Made by a program: the position numbers and the translations under genes. From the NCBI GenBank assembly GCA_947629955.1, contig CANRFT010000004.1, forward strand, positions 26,263-90,262: a DNA stretch of 64,000 bases, read 5' to 3'. Shown here one piece after another: positions 16,880-24,961 of the stretch. Under the pieces are notes generated by a model. It saw nothing but the letters and a program-made list of their open reading frames with translations, was not told the DNA's origin and ran no database searches. This DNA is from an uncultured Oscillospiraceae bacterium (GTDB taxonomy: Bacteria > Bacillota > Clostridia > Oscillospirales > Oscillospiraceae). Position 1 is the stretch's first letter, and each line of letters opens with the position of its first letter.

Positions 16880-16920
16880 CGAGGGTGTCCTCCATTTTGG
16901 GGGACGCCCTCGCCTAATTT
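16880..16920 (+). terminator. Terminator-like hairpin after the sigma-like gene
   Basis: Stem CGAGGGTGTCCTCC / GGGGGACGCCCTCG with an ATTTT loop, followed by CCTAATTT. It is well placed, about 100 bp past the gene's stop. Confidence 0.6.
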
Positions 16921-16965
16921 CAGCGGTGGAACAATTCGTCTGCTGTTTTATGTGGAGGTATTACC

Positions 16966-17196
16966 ATGGTACGAACGAGAACGATTCGTGAAGCGGCATC
17001 TTTTTTCCGAGAATCAGACCCTCACACATGTCTGACTGAAACAGCCATCCGCAGGCTTGTCTGCACAGGAGCGGTTCCGTGTGCCCGCGTGGGGCGGAAA
17101 TACCTCGTTACCGTGGAGGCGCTGGAAGAGTACCTTGCGGGGGCGGCTTTGACGCCTGCAAAAGCAAAACCTGAGAAAGTATGGAAAATCAAATAG
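16966..17196 (+). CDS. Excisionase-like small DNA-binding protein
   Basis: This 76-aa basic protein has the MerR/Xis-type winged-helix pattern: TETAIRRLVCTGAVPCARVG, then RKYLVTVEALEEYL. RBS GGAGGT is upstream. Proteins of this size directly in front of a tyrosine integrase normally bias the integrase toward excision. It lies 118 bp upstream of the integrase. Confidence 0.78.
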   Translation: MVRTRTIREAASFFRESDPHTCLTETAIRRLVCTGAVPCARVGRKYLVTVEALEEYLAGAALTPAKAKPEKVWKIK

Positions 17197-17314
17197 CTCG
17201 GTTCAGGGGCAAAGGGAAATAGAATTATTCCTTTTTGGCACCTTGCGATTTGTTTGCGGCCCAAGTATAATTTAAGTGCTGTATCGCAAGGCGCTATTGA
17301 AAGGAGAGCGCCGT

Positions 17315-18385
17315 ATGGCACAGACAAAGAATAAAAAGAAGTACAATTATTTGACCAAGACCATCCAGATCCCGGATGGCACCCGGAAATACATCCGGGC
17401 CAAGACAAAGGCTGAGCTGAATGAAAAGGTGCTGAAGGCACAGATCCTCGTCAATTCCGGCGTGGATATTTGCAGCGAGGAGACCTTCGGACACTTCGCT
17501 CAGATGTGGTTCGACCTCTACAAAAAGCCCAGCCTGCGGGAGAACAGTCTCACCACCATCATGTATGTTCTGAACCAGCACATTTTGCCCTTTATCGGAG
17601 GCTACCGTCTGCGGGACATCACACCTATGCACATCCAGGCCATCATGGCTTCCCTGTCCGGCAAGAGCAATTCCCTGCAATCCAAGGTGCTGATCCATCT
17701 TCGCAGTATCTTCAAGGCGGCTCAGGAAAACGGTCTGGTCGCCAAGTCCCCGGTGAGCAGTATGCTGAAGCCAGGCGGCAAAAAAACCGCCGAGAAGGCG
17801 GCTCTGACGCCTGAGGAGGGCCGTCTTCTGATAGAAAGGGTGAATAACCCACGTGCTCACACCTTTCTGCTCATCGCCCTTCAAACGGGAATGCGCCGGG
17901 GTGAGGTCTTAGGACTCATGTGGGAGGACATCGATTTTTCCCAGCGGCTCATTCACGTCAGGCACAATGCGATCCTGGGCAAAGGCGCTACCACAATCCA
18001 GGACGCCCTCAAGACCAGCGCAGGCAGGCGGGATCTGCCTCTGACCGATGATCTTGAGGGATGGCTGACAAAGTACAAACAGCGAAGCCGTTCCAAATTT
18101 GTGCTGGCCATGAAAAATGGGAAGCCGCTCACTCAGTCCGCATACAAGAGTATGTGGAACCTTGTGGAGCGGGAGTTGCCTGAGACCCATGTGACGGCAC
18201 ACATTCTTCGGCACACCTATGTCACCCGCCTTTTTGAGGCAGGGCTGGACATCAAGGAGATTCAATACCTGGTGGGTCACAGTTCTGTGGACATGACGCT
18301 CCGGGTATACACCCATTATGACCGCCGCACCCGTGAGGGGAAGACAGCGGAGAAAGTGAGGGCAGCTATGCGGGCAGTAATGTGA
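17315..18385 (+). CDS. int: Tyrosine site-specific integrase
   Basis: A 356-aa product from ATG 17315, which follows AAAGGAGAG. It has an N-terminal arm-binding-type domain, a SAM-like core-binding domain (about 60-150) and a catalytic domain. In the catalytic domain, Arg lies in TGMRRGEVLGL, HxxR in HILRHTY, the second His in LVGHSS and the nucleophile Tyr in RVYTHY. It ends about 150 bp from the 3' end of tRNA-Val and is the likely enzyme for integration of the left element. Confidence 0.92.
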   Translation: MAQTKNKKKYNYLTKTIQIPDGTRKYIRAKTKAELNEKVLKAQILVNSGVDICSEETFGHFAQMWFDLYKKPSLRENSLTTIMYVLNQHILPFIGGYRLRDITPMHIQAIMASLSGKSNSLQSKVLIHLRSIFKAAQENGLVAKSPVSSMLKPGGKKTAEKAALTPEEGRLLIERVNNPRAHTFLLIALQTGMRRGEVLGLMWEDIDFSQRLIHVRHNAILGKGATTIQDALKTSAGRRDLPLTDDLEGWLTKYKQRSRSKFVLAMKNGKPLTQSAYKSMWNLVERELPETHVTAHILRHTYVTRLFEAGLDIKEIQYLVGHSSVDMTLRVYTHYDRRTREGKTAEKVRAAMRAVM

Positions 18386-18388
18386 CGC

Positions 18389-18480
18389 AAGGGGTCAAAA
18401 ATTTGCAACAGATTTGCAACAATGAGCCCCGAAATGGCCCGAAATTATCCTAAAATATGGGAAATAAAGGGGTCAAAAAT
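18389..18480 (+). repeat. Direct repeats between integrase and tRNA-Val
   Basis: AAGGGGTCAAAAAT occurs exactly at 18389-18402 and 18467-18480. ATTTGCAAC occurs twice in close succession around 18400-18420. Such short repeats beside an integrase gene are typical of arm-type or att-flanking sites, but function is inferred. Confidence 0.5.
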
Positions 18481-18496
18481 CGGACGAAAAAATATA

Positions 18497-18533
18497 GAAA
18501 AAACCCCTCAAACCGTTGCGGTTCAAGGGGTTT
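18497..18533 (-). terminator. Terminator of the tRNA operon
   Basis: On the minus strand AACCCCTTGAACC / GGTTTGAGGGGTT forms a stem with a short loop, followed by TTTTTT, just past the tRNA-Val 3' end. Confidence 0.85.
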
Positions 18534-18538
18534 CAGGA

Positions 18539-18614
18539 TGGTGGAGACTACAGAACTCGAATCTGTGACCTCTTGCGTGTGAAGCAAGCGCTCTACCGGC
18601 TGAGCTAAGCCTCC
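18539..18614 (-). tRNA. tRNA-Val (anticodon CAC)
   Basis: The minus strand folds into a full cloverleaf. The acceptor GGAGGCT pairs with AGTCTCC, the anticodon loop TTCACAC is closed by CTTGC/GCAAG, the T-loop is TTCGAGT, and CCA is encoded. It reads GUG codons. It is the last of three tRNAs and the likely attachment site for the left element. Confidence 0.95.
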
Positions 18615-18618
18615 GTAT

Positions 18619-18693
18619 TGGTGACCCGGACGGGAATCGAACCCGTGTTACCGCCGTGAAAGGGCGGTGTCTTAGCCGCTTGACCACCGGGCC
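18619..18693 (-). tRNA. tRNA-Glu (anticodon TTC)
   Basis: Cloverleaf with acceptor GGCCCGG, anticodon loop CTTTCAC between CCGCC and GGCGG, T-loop TTCGATT and encoded CCA. It is separated by only 4 bp from tRNA-Val. Confidence 0.95.
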
Positions 18694-18762
18694 GTTGTGC
18701 CCGAAGCGGGCGGTGCCAGGGGGATGGTCCCGGAGAAGCGGCCCCTCGCCGCTTCTCCGGGA

Positions 18763-18839
18763 TGGTAGCGGCGACTGGATTCGAACCGGTGACAACTCGG
18801 GTATGAACCGAGTGCTCTAGCCAACTGAGCTACGCCGCC
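18763..18839 (-). tRNA. tRNA-Met (anticodon CAT, elongator-like)
   Basis: Cloverleaf with acceptor GGCGGCG, anticodon loop TTCATAC closed by CTCGG/CCGAG and encoded CCA. The anticodon stem lacks the three G-C pairs of initiators and position 1 is paired, so it is an elongator type. A lysidine-modified Ile tRNA cannot be excluded from sequence alone. Confidence 0.92.
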
Positions 18840-18869
18840 ATAGTGCCGCCCTAAACAGGGGCGAGTGTT

Positions 18870-18898
18870 AGTATATCCTGTTTTGGGGCGGTTGTCAA
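18870..18898 (-). promoter_or_regulatory. Promoter of the Met-Glu-Val tRNA operon
   Basis: On the minus strand TTGACA (18893-18898), a 17-bp spacer and TATACT (18870-18875) form a near-consensus sigma-A promoter about 30 bp upstream of tRNA-Met. Confidence 0.88.
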
Positions 18899-18909
18899 CA
18901 TTTTTTTGT

Positions 18910-18941
18910 GGCGGCGCTGAAAAAAGGCGGCGCTGAAAAAA
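18910..18941 (+). repeat. Tandem 16-bp repeat, two copies
   Basis: GGCGGCGCTGAAAAAA is repeated perfectly head to tail, between the tRNA promoter and the LTA-synthase terminator. It may be a simple replication-slippage duplication of the terminator T-run. Confidence 0.7.
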
Positions 18942-18976
18942 TCGCGGTCTCCCGTCTTGCCGACGGGAGACCGCGA
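18936..18976 (-). terminator. Terminator of the LTA-synthase-like genes
   Basis: On the minus strand TCGCGGTCTCCCGTC pairs with GACGGGAGACCGCGA (15 bp) and is followed by TTTTTTC, starting 4 bp after the stop of the downstream gene of the pair. Confidence 0.9.
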
Positions 18977-18979
18977 CGC

Positions 18980-20839
18980 TCAATATTGGAAGTGATGCCT
19001 TCTGTAGTAGGCCAGCTGCTCCAGCTGCCGGACCAGCGCCATTTGCTCATCGTCCAGCTCGTGGATCAGAGCTCCGTCGGCAGTGAGATAGAGCCCGGAG
19101 GTCTGCACGACAGGCAGTTCCTCCCGGCAGACGCGGGCGGCCTGCATATAGGCGTCGCCCGTCCAGCCGAGCTGCTCAAACAGCACGTCCATCAAAAAGC
19201 AGGGGGAGACAGTGGGTCCCTCGCCCACAAGCTCGTGCCCGATGACTTCCTCGGCCGCGTCATTGGCCCAGATCAGATACGGAGTGGACCAGTAGTTGTA
19301 GATGCTCTCGTCGGTGGACTGGGACAAATCGACCCCCAGCGCGGTGTAGACGGAATTGCCGTCGCCCAGCCAGGGCTTGTGGTCGCCAAATACCACCAGC
19401 ACGATGGGCTCATCGCGGGCCCGGAACGCATCCACCATTTTAGTCAACTGCTTCTGCGTGTCGAACACCGAGCCGAGATAGTTGCCTAAGATATTCCGGG
19501 AACCTTCGTCCAGCTCGTAGTTGAAAATATACTTGTCCGGCCCGCCCCACCAATAGCGGTCGCTGTCATAGGGTCCGTGGCCCTGATAAGAAACCGAAAA
19601 GGAGAACAGCGGCGCGTCCGCTTCCATCTGCTTGAAAATGGAGGCGGTCAATTCCCGAAAGAAGATGTCATCCGTAGCCACGTTCCCGTCTGTAAACTGC
19701 GTATAAAAGTTTTCTACGAACCGGTAACTGTCGAACCCCAGGTAGCTGTTGACATTTTCCCGGTTATAGAACCATTGGAAACAGGGATGGTCACCGGAGG
19801 TCTGATAGCCTTGGCTTTTCAGATACCGCACATAGGAGGAAGTGTCGCCGCGGTAATCGTATTCCCCGGAGGGATCGCCGGTGAGGAAGCCCCGCTCGGT
19901 ATCGACGGTGCCCCCGGCGAAGATGTTGGTCAGCAGGGTGCCGGAATAACTCTCCGCCTCCAGCGCGTGGAGGCCGGCGTACACGTCCTGCCGGAACTCG
20001 ATCCCCACAAAATCAGAGAAATCGGTGAAGGCCTCCAGCATGACCCCCACGATATTGACCTTTTTCTCCTCCGGGATGCCCGCGTCCTCATACCGGGACA
20101 GCAGCTCCCCCGCTTCACGCTCTGAATAGCCTTCCGGCGGATGGGGAATGGCGTCCGGAACGCTGTGGAGGAAGGGATACATGAGCCCCCGAGCGATATG
20201 CTGCTGGGTGGCTGACCATCGGTTGAGGTGCTCATAGGCGGCGTTCTGACTGTAGATCTCGGTACTGGCGTAGACGGGGATCAGCGCCGCCGCGGTCATG
20301 GCCGCCGCCACAGCGGTGATCGTCCGCCCCAGCCAGTGGGGCCGCCCTCTGGCAAGCAGGGCCAACAGGACCGCGCTGAGGACTGCCGCTGCCAGCACGG
20401 CGGCCAGTGCGGCGGATATAAACAGCTGATATCGTTCCGCCATTTTCCCCGCCTCGGCCACCAGGGCCAGGTCGGCGGCGACGACAGGGTCATCCCGGAA
20501 GGCCAGCTTGTAATAGTTGGCAAAGGCCAGCGCCAGCACCGGCAGGGCTGTGATGGCGTAGGCCAGCCAGGCCCGGCCCAGCAGCCCGTACAGCAGGGCA
20601 CTGAACACCAGCGGCGGCAGGAGATTCAGCACGACCAGCACCGGATGGGCGAAATAATCCCGGAAGATCTCCCAGCCGTAGCTTCTGCCGGCGGCCAGGG
20701 CCAGGGAAACCAGCCCCAGCGCGATCGCCGTCCCCGCCAGCAACAGGGCGTTCCACAGCCAGAAAGCGGTTTTCTTTCCGGCAGAGGCATCTTCCGGCGG
20801 GCGGCGCTGAAACAGCCAAACACTCAACACACGTTTCAT
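18980..20839 (-). CDS. LTA synthase family (sulfatase-fold) membrane protein, copy 1
   Basis: The 619-aa protein has five predicted membrane segments in the first 190 residues, then an extracellular alkaline-phosphatase/sulfatase-fold domain. Candidate active-site features are VGVMLEAFTDF (metal Glu), AGGTVDTERGF (nucleophile Thr, as in LtaS) and VVFGDHKPWLGD (metal Asp-His). Members polymerise glycerol phosphate for lipoteichoic acid or transfer phospho-head groups. It lies 11 bp downstream of a paralogue with the same architecture, so they are co-transcribed. Polymer and donor are not predictable from sequence. Confidence 0.85.
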   Translation of the reverse strand: MKRVLSVWLFQRRPPEDASAGKKTAFWLWNALLLAGTAIALGLVSLALAAGRSYGWEIFRDYFAHPVLVVLNLLPPLVFSALLYGLLGRAWLAYAITALPVLALAFANYYKLAFRDDPVVAADLALVAEAGKMAERYQLFISAALAAVLAAAVLSAVLLALLARGRPHWLGRTITAVAAAMTAAALIPVYASTEIYSQNAAYEHLNRWSATQQHIARGLMYPFLHSVPDAIPHPPEGYSEREAGELLSRYEDAGIPEEKKVNIVGVMLEAFTDFSDFVGIEFRQDVYAGLHALEAESYSGTLLTNIFAGGTVDTERGFLTGDPSGEYDYRGDTSSYVRYLKSQGYQTSGDHPCFQWFYNRENVNSYLGFDSYRFVENFYTQFTDGNVATDDIFFRELTASIFKQMEADAPLFSFSVSYQGHGPYDSDRYWWGGPDKYIFNYELDEGSRNILGNYLGSVFDTQKQLTKMVDAFRARDEPIVLVVFGDHKPWLGDGNSVYTALGVDLSQSTDESIYNYWSTPYLIWANDAAEEVIGHELVGEGPTVSPCFLMDVLFEQLGWTGDAYMQAARVCREELPVVQTSGLYLTADGALIHELDDEQMALVRQLEQLAYYRRHHFQY

Positions 20840-20850
20840 GGCAAATCCGC

Positions 20851-22794
20851 TTAACTCAGATAATCTGTCACATACTGTTTGCCGTATATGGCATCGCCGA
20901 GCAATTCGCTCAGCAGCTTTAGTCCTTCGATGCCAGGGCCCTCAGCAGGCATCTGGAAGGCGCTTTGCCCATCTGTGCCTCGGTGAAGATACTCGCTGTC
21001 AATGACCCGGTCCTCGGCCAGCCGCGCCACCAACTGCCAATAGAGGGGCAAATCCACCCCGGACAGCTTCAGAATGTTGGCGCCCAGATAGTTACAGCTG
21101 GTTTCCACTGTGGCGCCCGGTTCGGCGGGGAGCAGGTCGGGTTCGTTAGACCAAATCAGATATTCGGTGGAGTGGAGCCGAGCAAACTGCTCAACAGACC
21201 ACGTGCTGGTGTCCTCGGGTACCATGCCCAACTCAGAGTAGACGGTGCCCCCTCCGGCCAAACCCAGCCCCGGGAGGTGGTCGCCGAAGAAAACGATGAT
21301 CGTGGGCTCGTCCACCGTGCGGAAGTAGTCCACCAGTTTCCCCAGAGCCGCGCTGGCGTTGTGGATACCCTGGGAGAGGTTGAGCAGGTCATTGGCGGCC
21401 TCGCCTGTAAGGGCGGACTGTGGGGACACAGTGAGCTCCTCCTGGGTATATTTGTCCACATAGGTGGAGTGATTTTCCATGGAGATGCCGTACAGGAACA
21501 TCGGCCCGTCCTCGACGTGCTTTTCGTAGAGGGAGATCAGCAGATCAGACAGCAGGTCGTCTGAGTATAGTCCGCCGGAGAGGCGGCTGTTCATATAGGC
21601 CCAATAGTCGTCCGCTTGGGCGGCAGGCTGATAAAAGTCAGCAAAGTCGGAGGAAAAATAGATGTCATCAAAGCCCAGCCTGCTGAAGATAGGGGTGCGG
21701 TGGTAGATGCTGTCGTTAAAGGTATGAAGGGACGCGGTATAGTACCCGTTTTCCCTCAGCAGGGAGGGCAAGGTGGGCAGCCGGGTGAACACATCCGGGG
21801 TAAAGCTGTAAAGGTCCTCCCCGGCCAGCAGATTGGTATTCATCCCGGTGAGGATCTCCAGCTCCACGTTACAGGTGCCATAGCCCAGGCTGCGGGTATA
21901 AAACGGTCCGGAGACAGATTCCTCTTTCAGGGCGCGGAAATCCGCCACCGGATCCTCCGCAAAGGTCACGCCGTCCAAAGAGGCCACGTCGAAGAAGGAC
22001 TCGGAGAGAATGAGGATGATATTGGGGCGCACGCCGCTGTCCGAAGACTCCATTCCCCCGGTCAGCTCCCGGGCCTTGGTCACGACTTCTTCCATCCGGG
22101 CCTGGGAATAGTCCGGCCCCATATCGTGAGTGGCCTGCGCAAACAGGGAGCGCCAAAGCCCCAGCGGGACCTGACATGCCTGGTTGACCACCCATTGTGG
22201 ATGGGCATCGGCAAGACCCATCCCCAGCGGGATAAAGACCAGCCGGTCCGCGAAGACGCAGAAGATCAGGGCAAAGGCCGCCACAGGAACGGCGCAGGCG
22301 AGGGCGCTCCAACCCCATTTCAGCCGAAGGGGCCGGGAGAGGAACAGCGTGATCAACAGCCAGAGCACCGCGGCCAGAATGGCCAAAATGCTGATCCCGC
22401 TGAGGGTGAGTGCCTGACTGTTGAGCTCGGCGATATGGAGGGCCTGTCCGATCAGGGAAAAATCCCCCACACTGAGGGGAACCGTGGTAATAAGCACTTT
22501 ATAGTAGTTGACAAAGGAGATCACCATCACCGGCGCGCCGATGATGATATTTCCCGCGAACATACTGTGTGTCAGCAGAGTGAGCGCCAGCACGGGCAGG
22601 CCCAGGAAGAGGCCCGTCAGCCACATCTGGGGCAGGCGAAAGCTGCCAAGGGTCCACCGGATGGACTGGGTGTCCACAAGCCGCGCAAGCATGGCCCAGC
22701 CGAGCCCGGCCAGCAGGGAGAGGACAACGGTCAGAGCCCATCGCCAGGGCATGGGCGGCGTCACCCGGTCCTGGGCCGCGATCAAGTGTTTCAT
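20851..22794 (-). CDS. LTA synthase family (sulfatase-fold) membrane protein, copy 2
   Basis: The 647-aa product has multiple N-terminal membrane helices (first at about 15-40) and a C-terminal catalytic domain with IILILSESFFDVAS (metal Glu), LGYGTCNVELEILTG (nucleophile Thr) and IVFFGDHLPGLGL. It differs clearly from the downstream copy in the membrane part, so the two may have split initiation and elongation or different polymers. It is read from the minus strand after glyQS with a 49-bp gap. Confidence 0.85.
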   Translation of the reverse strand: MKHLIAAQDRVTPPMPWRWALTVVLSLLAGLGWAMLARLVDTQSIRWTLGSFRLPQMWLTGLFLGLPVLALTLLTHSMFAGNIIIGAPVMVISFVNYYKVLITTVPLSVGDFSLIGQALHIAELNSQALTLSGISILAILAAVLWLLITLFLSRPLRLKWGWSALACAVPVAAFALIFCVFADRLVFIPLGMGLADAHPQWVVNQACQVPLGLWRSLFAQATHDMGPDYSQARMEEVVTKARELTGGMESSDSGVRPNIILILSESFFDVASLDGVTFAEDPVADFRALKEESVSGPFYTRSLGYGTCNVELEILTGMNTNLLAGEDLYSFTPDVFTRLPTLPSLLRENGYYTASLHTFNDSIYHRTPIFSRLGFDDIYFSSDFADFYQPAAQADDYWAYMNSRLSGGLYSDDLLSDLLISLYEKHVEDGPMFLYGISMENHSTYVDKYTQEELTVSPQSALTGEAANDLLNLSQGIHNASAALGKLVDYFRTVDEPTIIVFFGDHLPGLGLAGGGTVYSELGMVPEDTSTWSVEQFARLHSTEYLIWSNEPDLLPAEPGATVETSCNYLGANILKLSGVDLPLYWQLVARLAEDRVIDSEYLHRGTDGQSAFQMPAEGPGIEGLKLLSELLGDAIYGKQYVTDYLS

Positions 22795-22843
22795 AACGGC
22801 ATACCTCCTTCCGGCGGCGGACGGGAATCCGCCACGGCAAAGA

Positions 22844-24274
22844 TCAGTAGTCCAGCTTCTCGTCCAGCCAAGCCTTCAACTGGTCGATGGACACCCGGAC
22901 CTGCTCCATGGTGTCCCGGTCCCGGATGGTGACGGCGTTGTCCCCGGCCTTGTCGGCGTCGCCCACGGTGTCGAAGTCCACGGTGACGCAGTAGGGGGTG
23001 CCGATCTCGTCCTGCCGGCGATAGCGCTTGCCGATGGAGCCGGCGTCATCGTAGTCCACCATGAAATACTTGGAGAGCATGGCCTGGACCTCCCGGCCCT
23101 TGTCCGCCAGCTTCTTGCTCAGGGGCAGCACGGCGCACTTGAAGGGGGCCAGGGCGGGGTGGAGCCGCAGCACCACGCGCACGTCGTCCTTGCCGCTCTT
23201 GTCCTGGCCCACGACCTCCTCGTCGTAGGCGTCCACCAGGAAGGCCAGGGTCACCCGGTCGGCGCCCAGAGAGGGCTCGATGACGTAGGGGATATAGTGC
23301 TCGTTCTTCTCCTGGTCGTAATAGGTCTGATCCTTGCCGGAGGTGTTCTGGTGAGCGGTCAGGTCGAAGTTGGTGCGGGAGGCCACCCCCCACAGCTCGC
23401 CCCAGCCGAAGGGGAAGACGAACTCAAAGTCGGTGGTGGCGTTGGAGTAGTGGGACAGCTCCTCGGGCTCGTGGTCCCGCAGGCGCAGGTTCTCGTCCCT
23501 CATGCCCAGGTCCAGCAGCCACTTGTGGCAGAAGTCCTTCCAGTAGGCGAACCAGTCCAGCTCGGTGCCGGGGGTGCAGAAGAACTCCAGCTCCATCTGC
23601 TCGAACTCCCGGGTGCGGAAGGTGAAGTTGCCCGGGGTGATCTCGTTGCGGAAGGACTTGCCCACCTGGCACACGCCGAAGGGCAGCTTGCGGCGGGTGG
23701 TGCGCTGGACGTTCTGGAAGTTGACGAAGATGCCTTGGGCGGTCTCCGGCCGCAGATACACGGTGTTTTTGGCGTCCTCGGTGACCCCCTGGAAGGTCTT
23801 GAACATCAGGTTGAACTGGCGGATGTCCGTCCAGTTGTGCTTGCCGCAAGTGGGACAGGGGATCTGATGCTCCTCGATGAAGTCCTTCATCTGGGCCTGG
23901 CTCATGGCGTCCACGCTGTGGCCCAGGTCGAAGTTGTTCTCCTGGCACCAGTCCTCGATGACCTTGTCGGCCCGGAACCGCTCATGGCACTCCTTGCAGT
24001 CCATCAGGGGATCGGAGAAACCGCCTACATGGCCGGAGGCCACCCAAACCTGGGGGTTCATCAGGATGGCGGCGTCCAGCCCCACGTTGTAGGGGTTTTC
24101 CTGGACGAACTTCTTCCACCAGGCCTTCTTCACGTTGTTTTTCAGCTCCACGCCCAGGGGGCCGTAGTCCCAGGTGTTGGCCAGGCCGCCGTAGATTTCG
24201 GAACCGGCGAAGATAAAGCCCCGGCCCTTGCACAGGTTGACGATGGTCTCCATGGTCTTGTCGGTGTTTTTCAT
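22844..24274 (-). CDS. glyQS: Glycyl-tRNA synthetase, single-chain alpha2 type
   Basis: Class II synthetase of 476 aa that charges tRNA-Gly. Motif 1 region [17 protein letters not shown], motif 2 [20 protein letters not shown] and motif 3 [14 protein letters not shown] are intact. CKECHERF and CPTCGKHNW give four zinc-ligand cysteines. The anticodon-binding domain is C-terminal. ATG 24274 is chosen (AGGAGTG upstream) over an in-frame extension that reads through an intergenic repeat. It is divergent from zapA. Confidence 0.96.
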   Translation of the reverse strand: MKNTDKTMETIVNLCKGRGFIFAGSEIYGGLANTWDYGPLGVELKNNVKKAWWKKFVQENPYNVGLDAAILMNPQVWVASGHVGGFSDPLMDCKECHERFRADKVIEDWCQENNFDLGHSVDAMSQAQMKDFIEEHQIPCPTCGKHNWTDIRQFNLMFKTFQGVTEDAKNTVYLRPETAQGIFVNFQNVQRTTRRKLPFGVCQVGKSFRNEITPGNFTFRTREFEQMELEFFCTPGTELDWFAYWKDFCHKWLLDLGMRDENLRLRDHEPEELSHYSNATTDFEFVFPFGWGELWGVASRTNFDLTAHQNTSGKDQTYYDQEKNEHYIPYVIEPSLGADRVTLAFLVDAYDEEVVGQDKSGKDDVRVVLRLHPALAPFKCAVLPLSKKLADKGREVQAMLSKYFMVDYDDAGSIGKRYRRQDEIGTPYCVTVDFDTVGDADKAGDNAVTIRDRDTMEQVRVSIDQLKAWLDEKLDY

Positions 24275-24345
24275 GAAAAGCACTCCTTTTTGGATTTGCC
24301 GCCGCTCCTGCCCGGCGGTGAAGGCGCGGTGCGCCCTTCCATTAC

Positions 24346-24476
24346 AGTTCTTTTTGGTTACTTTCTCTTTCAAGAAAAAGTAACCGCCCTGAGACCGCTC
24401 AAGCCTCAGGGCGAACAGATTTCTCGCGGGTCCTGAGTTCACGGCTGGCTGCCGCGCGCTCCCGTATGACACGCAT
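24346..24476 (-). repeat. Structured intergenic repeat-like element
   Basis: On the minus strand there are two perfect hairpins in succession. One is CGCCCTGAG / CTCAGGGCG with an 11-nt loop. The other is GTTACTTT / AAAGTAAC. If read as protein, the block gives the [16 protein letters not shown] type of spurious N-terminus that I recall being mis-annotated in front of many unrelated genes of related genomes. This suggests a dispersed non-coding repeat; copy number could not be checked. Confidence 0.45.
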
Positions 24477-24486
24477 TTTAGTATGG

Positions 24487-24514
24487 AAAATCTCCTTTGT
24501 CAAGGAGATTTTTT
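24487..24514 (+). terminator. Hairpin with T-run upstream of zapA
   Basis: AAATCTCCTT / AAGGAGATTT with a TGTC loop, followed by TTTT on the plus strand. No plus-strand gene ends just before it, so it may be an insulator or part of the repeat region. Confidence 0.5.
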
Positions 24515-24538
24515 ATTCCCTTTTTCCAAGTGATGTGT

Positions 24539-24544
24539 TATAAT
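24539..24544 (+). promoter_or_regulatory. -10 element of the zapA promoter
   Basis: A consensus TATAAT lies about 36 bp upstream of the zapA start. The matching -35 (around 24516-24526, TTTTTC) is poor. Confidence 0.55.
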
Positions 24545-24579
24545 ATATATTCAGATAAAAATATAGGGAGGAGACCGCC

Positions 24580-24894
24580 ATGCAAAACCGCGTCACCGTC
24601 ACCGTGGGGGGCCTGAGCTACACCCTGCTGGCCGCCGAGGGAGAGGACTACATCCGCAAGGTAGCCGATTATGTCAACGGCAAGATGAAGGAGACCGCCC
24701 AGGGAGGCAAGATCTCCCAGCTGGACTGCGCCATCCTCACCGCCTTCAACATCGCCGACGACCGCTTCAAGGAGCAGGACGCCTCCGAGAATCTCCGCCG
24801 CCAGTGCAAGGAGATGATGGAGGAGAACTCCAAGATGAAGATGGAGCTCAGCGAGGCCAAGCGGGAGATCTTCAAGCTCCAGCAGAAGCGGTAA
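24580..24894 (+). CDS. zapA: Cell division protein ZapA
   Basis: The 104-aa protein has the ZapA globular head (NRVTVTVGGLSYTLLAAEGE, YIRKVADYVNGKM) and a C-terminal coiled coil for dimerisation. ZapA bundles FtsZ filaments at the division septum. RBS GGGAGGAG. Length is typical. The U32 peptidase gene follows after 67 bp containing a dispersed repeat. Confidence 0.9.
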   Translation: MQNRVTVTVGGLSYTLLAAEGEDYIRKVADYVNGKMKETAQGGKISQLDCAILTAFNIADDRFKEQDASENLRRQCKEMMEENSKMKMELSEAKREIFKLQQKR

Positions 24895-24903
24895 CCGCGG
24901 ACA

Positions 24904-24930
24904 GTAGGGGCCGATGTCCCCATCGGCCCG
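24904..24930 (+). repeat. 27-bp dispersed intergenic repeat, copy A
   Basis: The sequence is self-complementary in its core (GGGCCGATGGGGACATCGGC on the other strand). It occurs exactly, in inverse orientation, at 37596-37622, 12.7 kb away. Both copies are intergenic. Confidence 0.85.
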
Positions 24931-24961
24931 TAGCTTATATTTTTCCATCGGAGGATCACTC

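Larger units (their letters stand above)
1..18535. mobile_element. Right part of an integrated element (ICE- or plasmid-like) carrying a PRTRC-like operon
   Basis: The stretch holds an own clamp, ParB, primase, Rad52-type and Rad50-like proteins, a methyltransferase, an excisionase-like protein and, at its right edge, a tyrosine integrase. The integrase ends about 150 bp from the 3' end of a tRNA-Val gene, a common integration geometry. The left end is outside the window and no conjugation genes are visible here, so the element could be an ICE, an IME or an integrated plasmid. The exact right boundary was not determined; the tRNA terminator at 18497-18533 may be host or element sequence. Confidence 0.75.
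24275..24579. other. Divergent intergenic region between glyQS and zapA
   Basis: It holds the glyQS leader, a dispersed-repeat-like block, a hairpin and the zapA promoter (entered separately). I looked for a T-box leader for glyQS. One segment (AGGGCGCACCGCG, minus strand) resembles the T-box core, but it is one base short and no specifier stem was evident. Confidence 0.6.

Noticed and set aside
18389..18480. CRISPR-like repeats
   Set aside because: Only two 14-bp copies, no regular spacing or cas genes. No CRISPR array was seen anywhere in the window.
24275..24480. T-box riboswitch for glyQS
   Set aside because: The T-box-like core AGGGCGCACCGCG is one base short and I could not find a specifier stem or a clear terminator/antiterminator pair.
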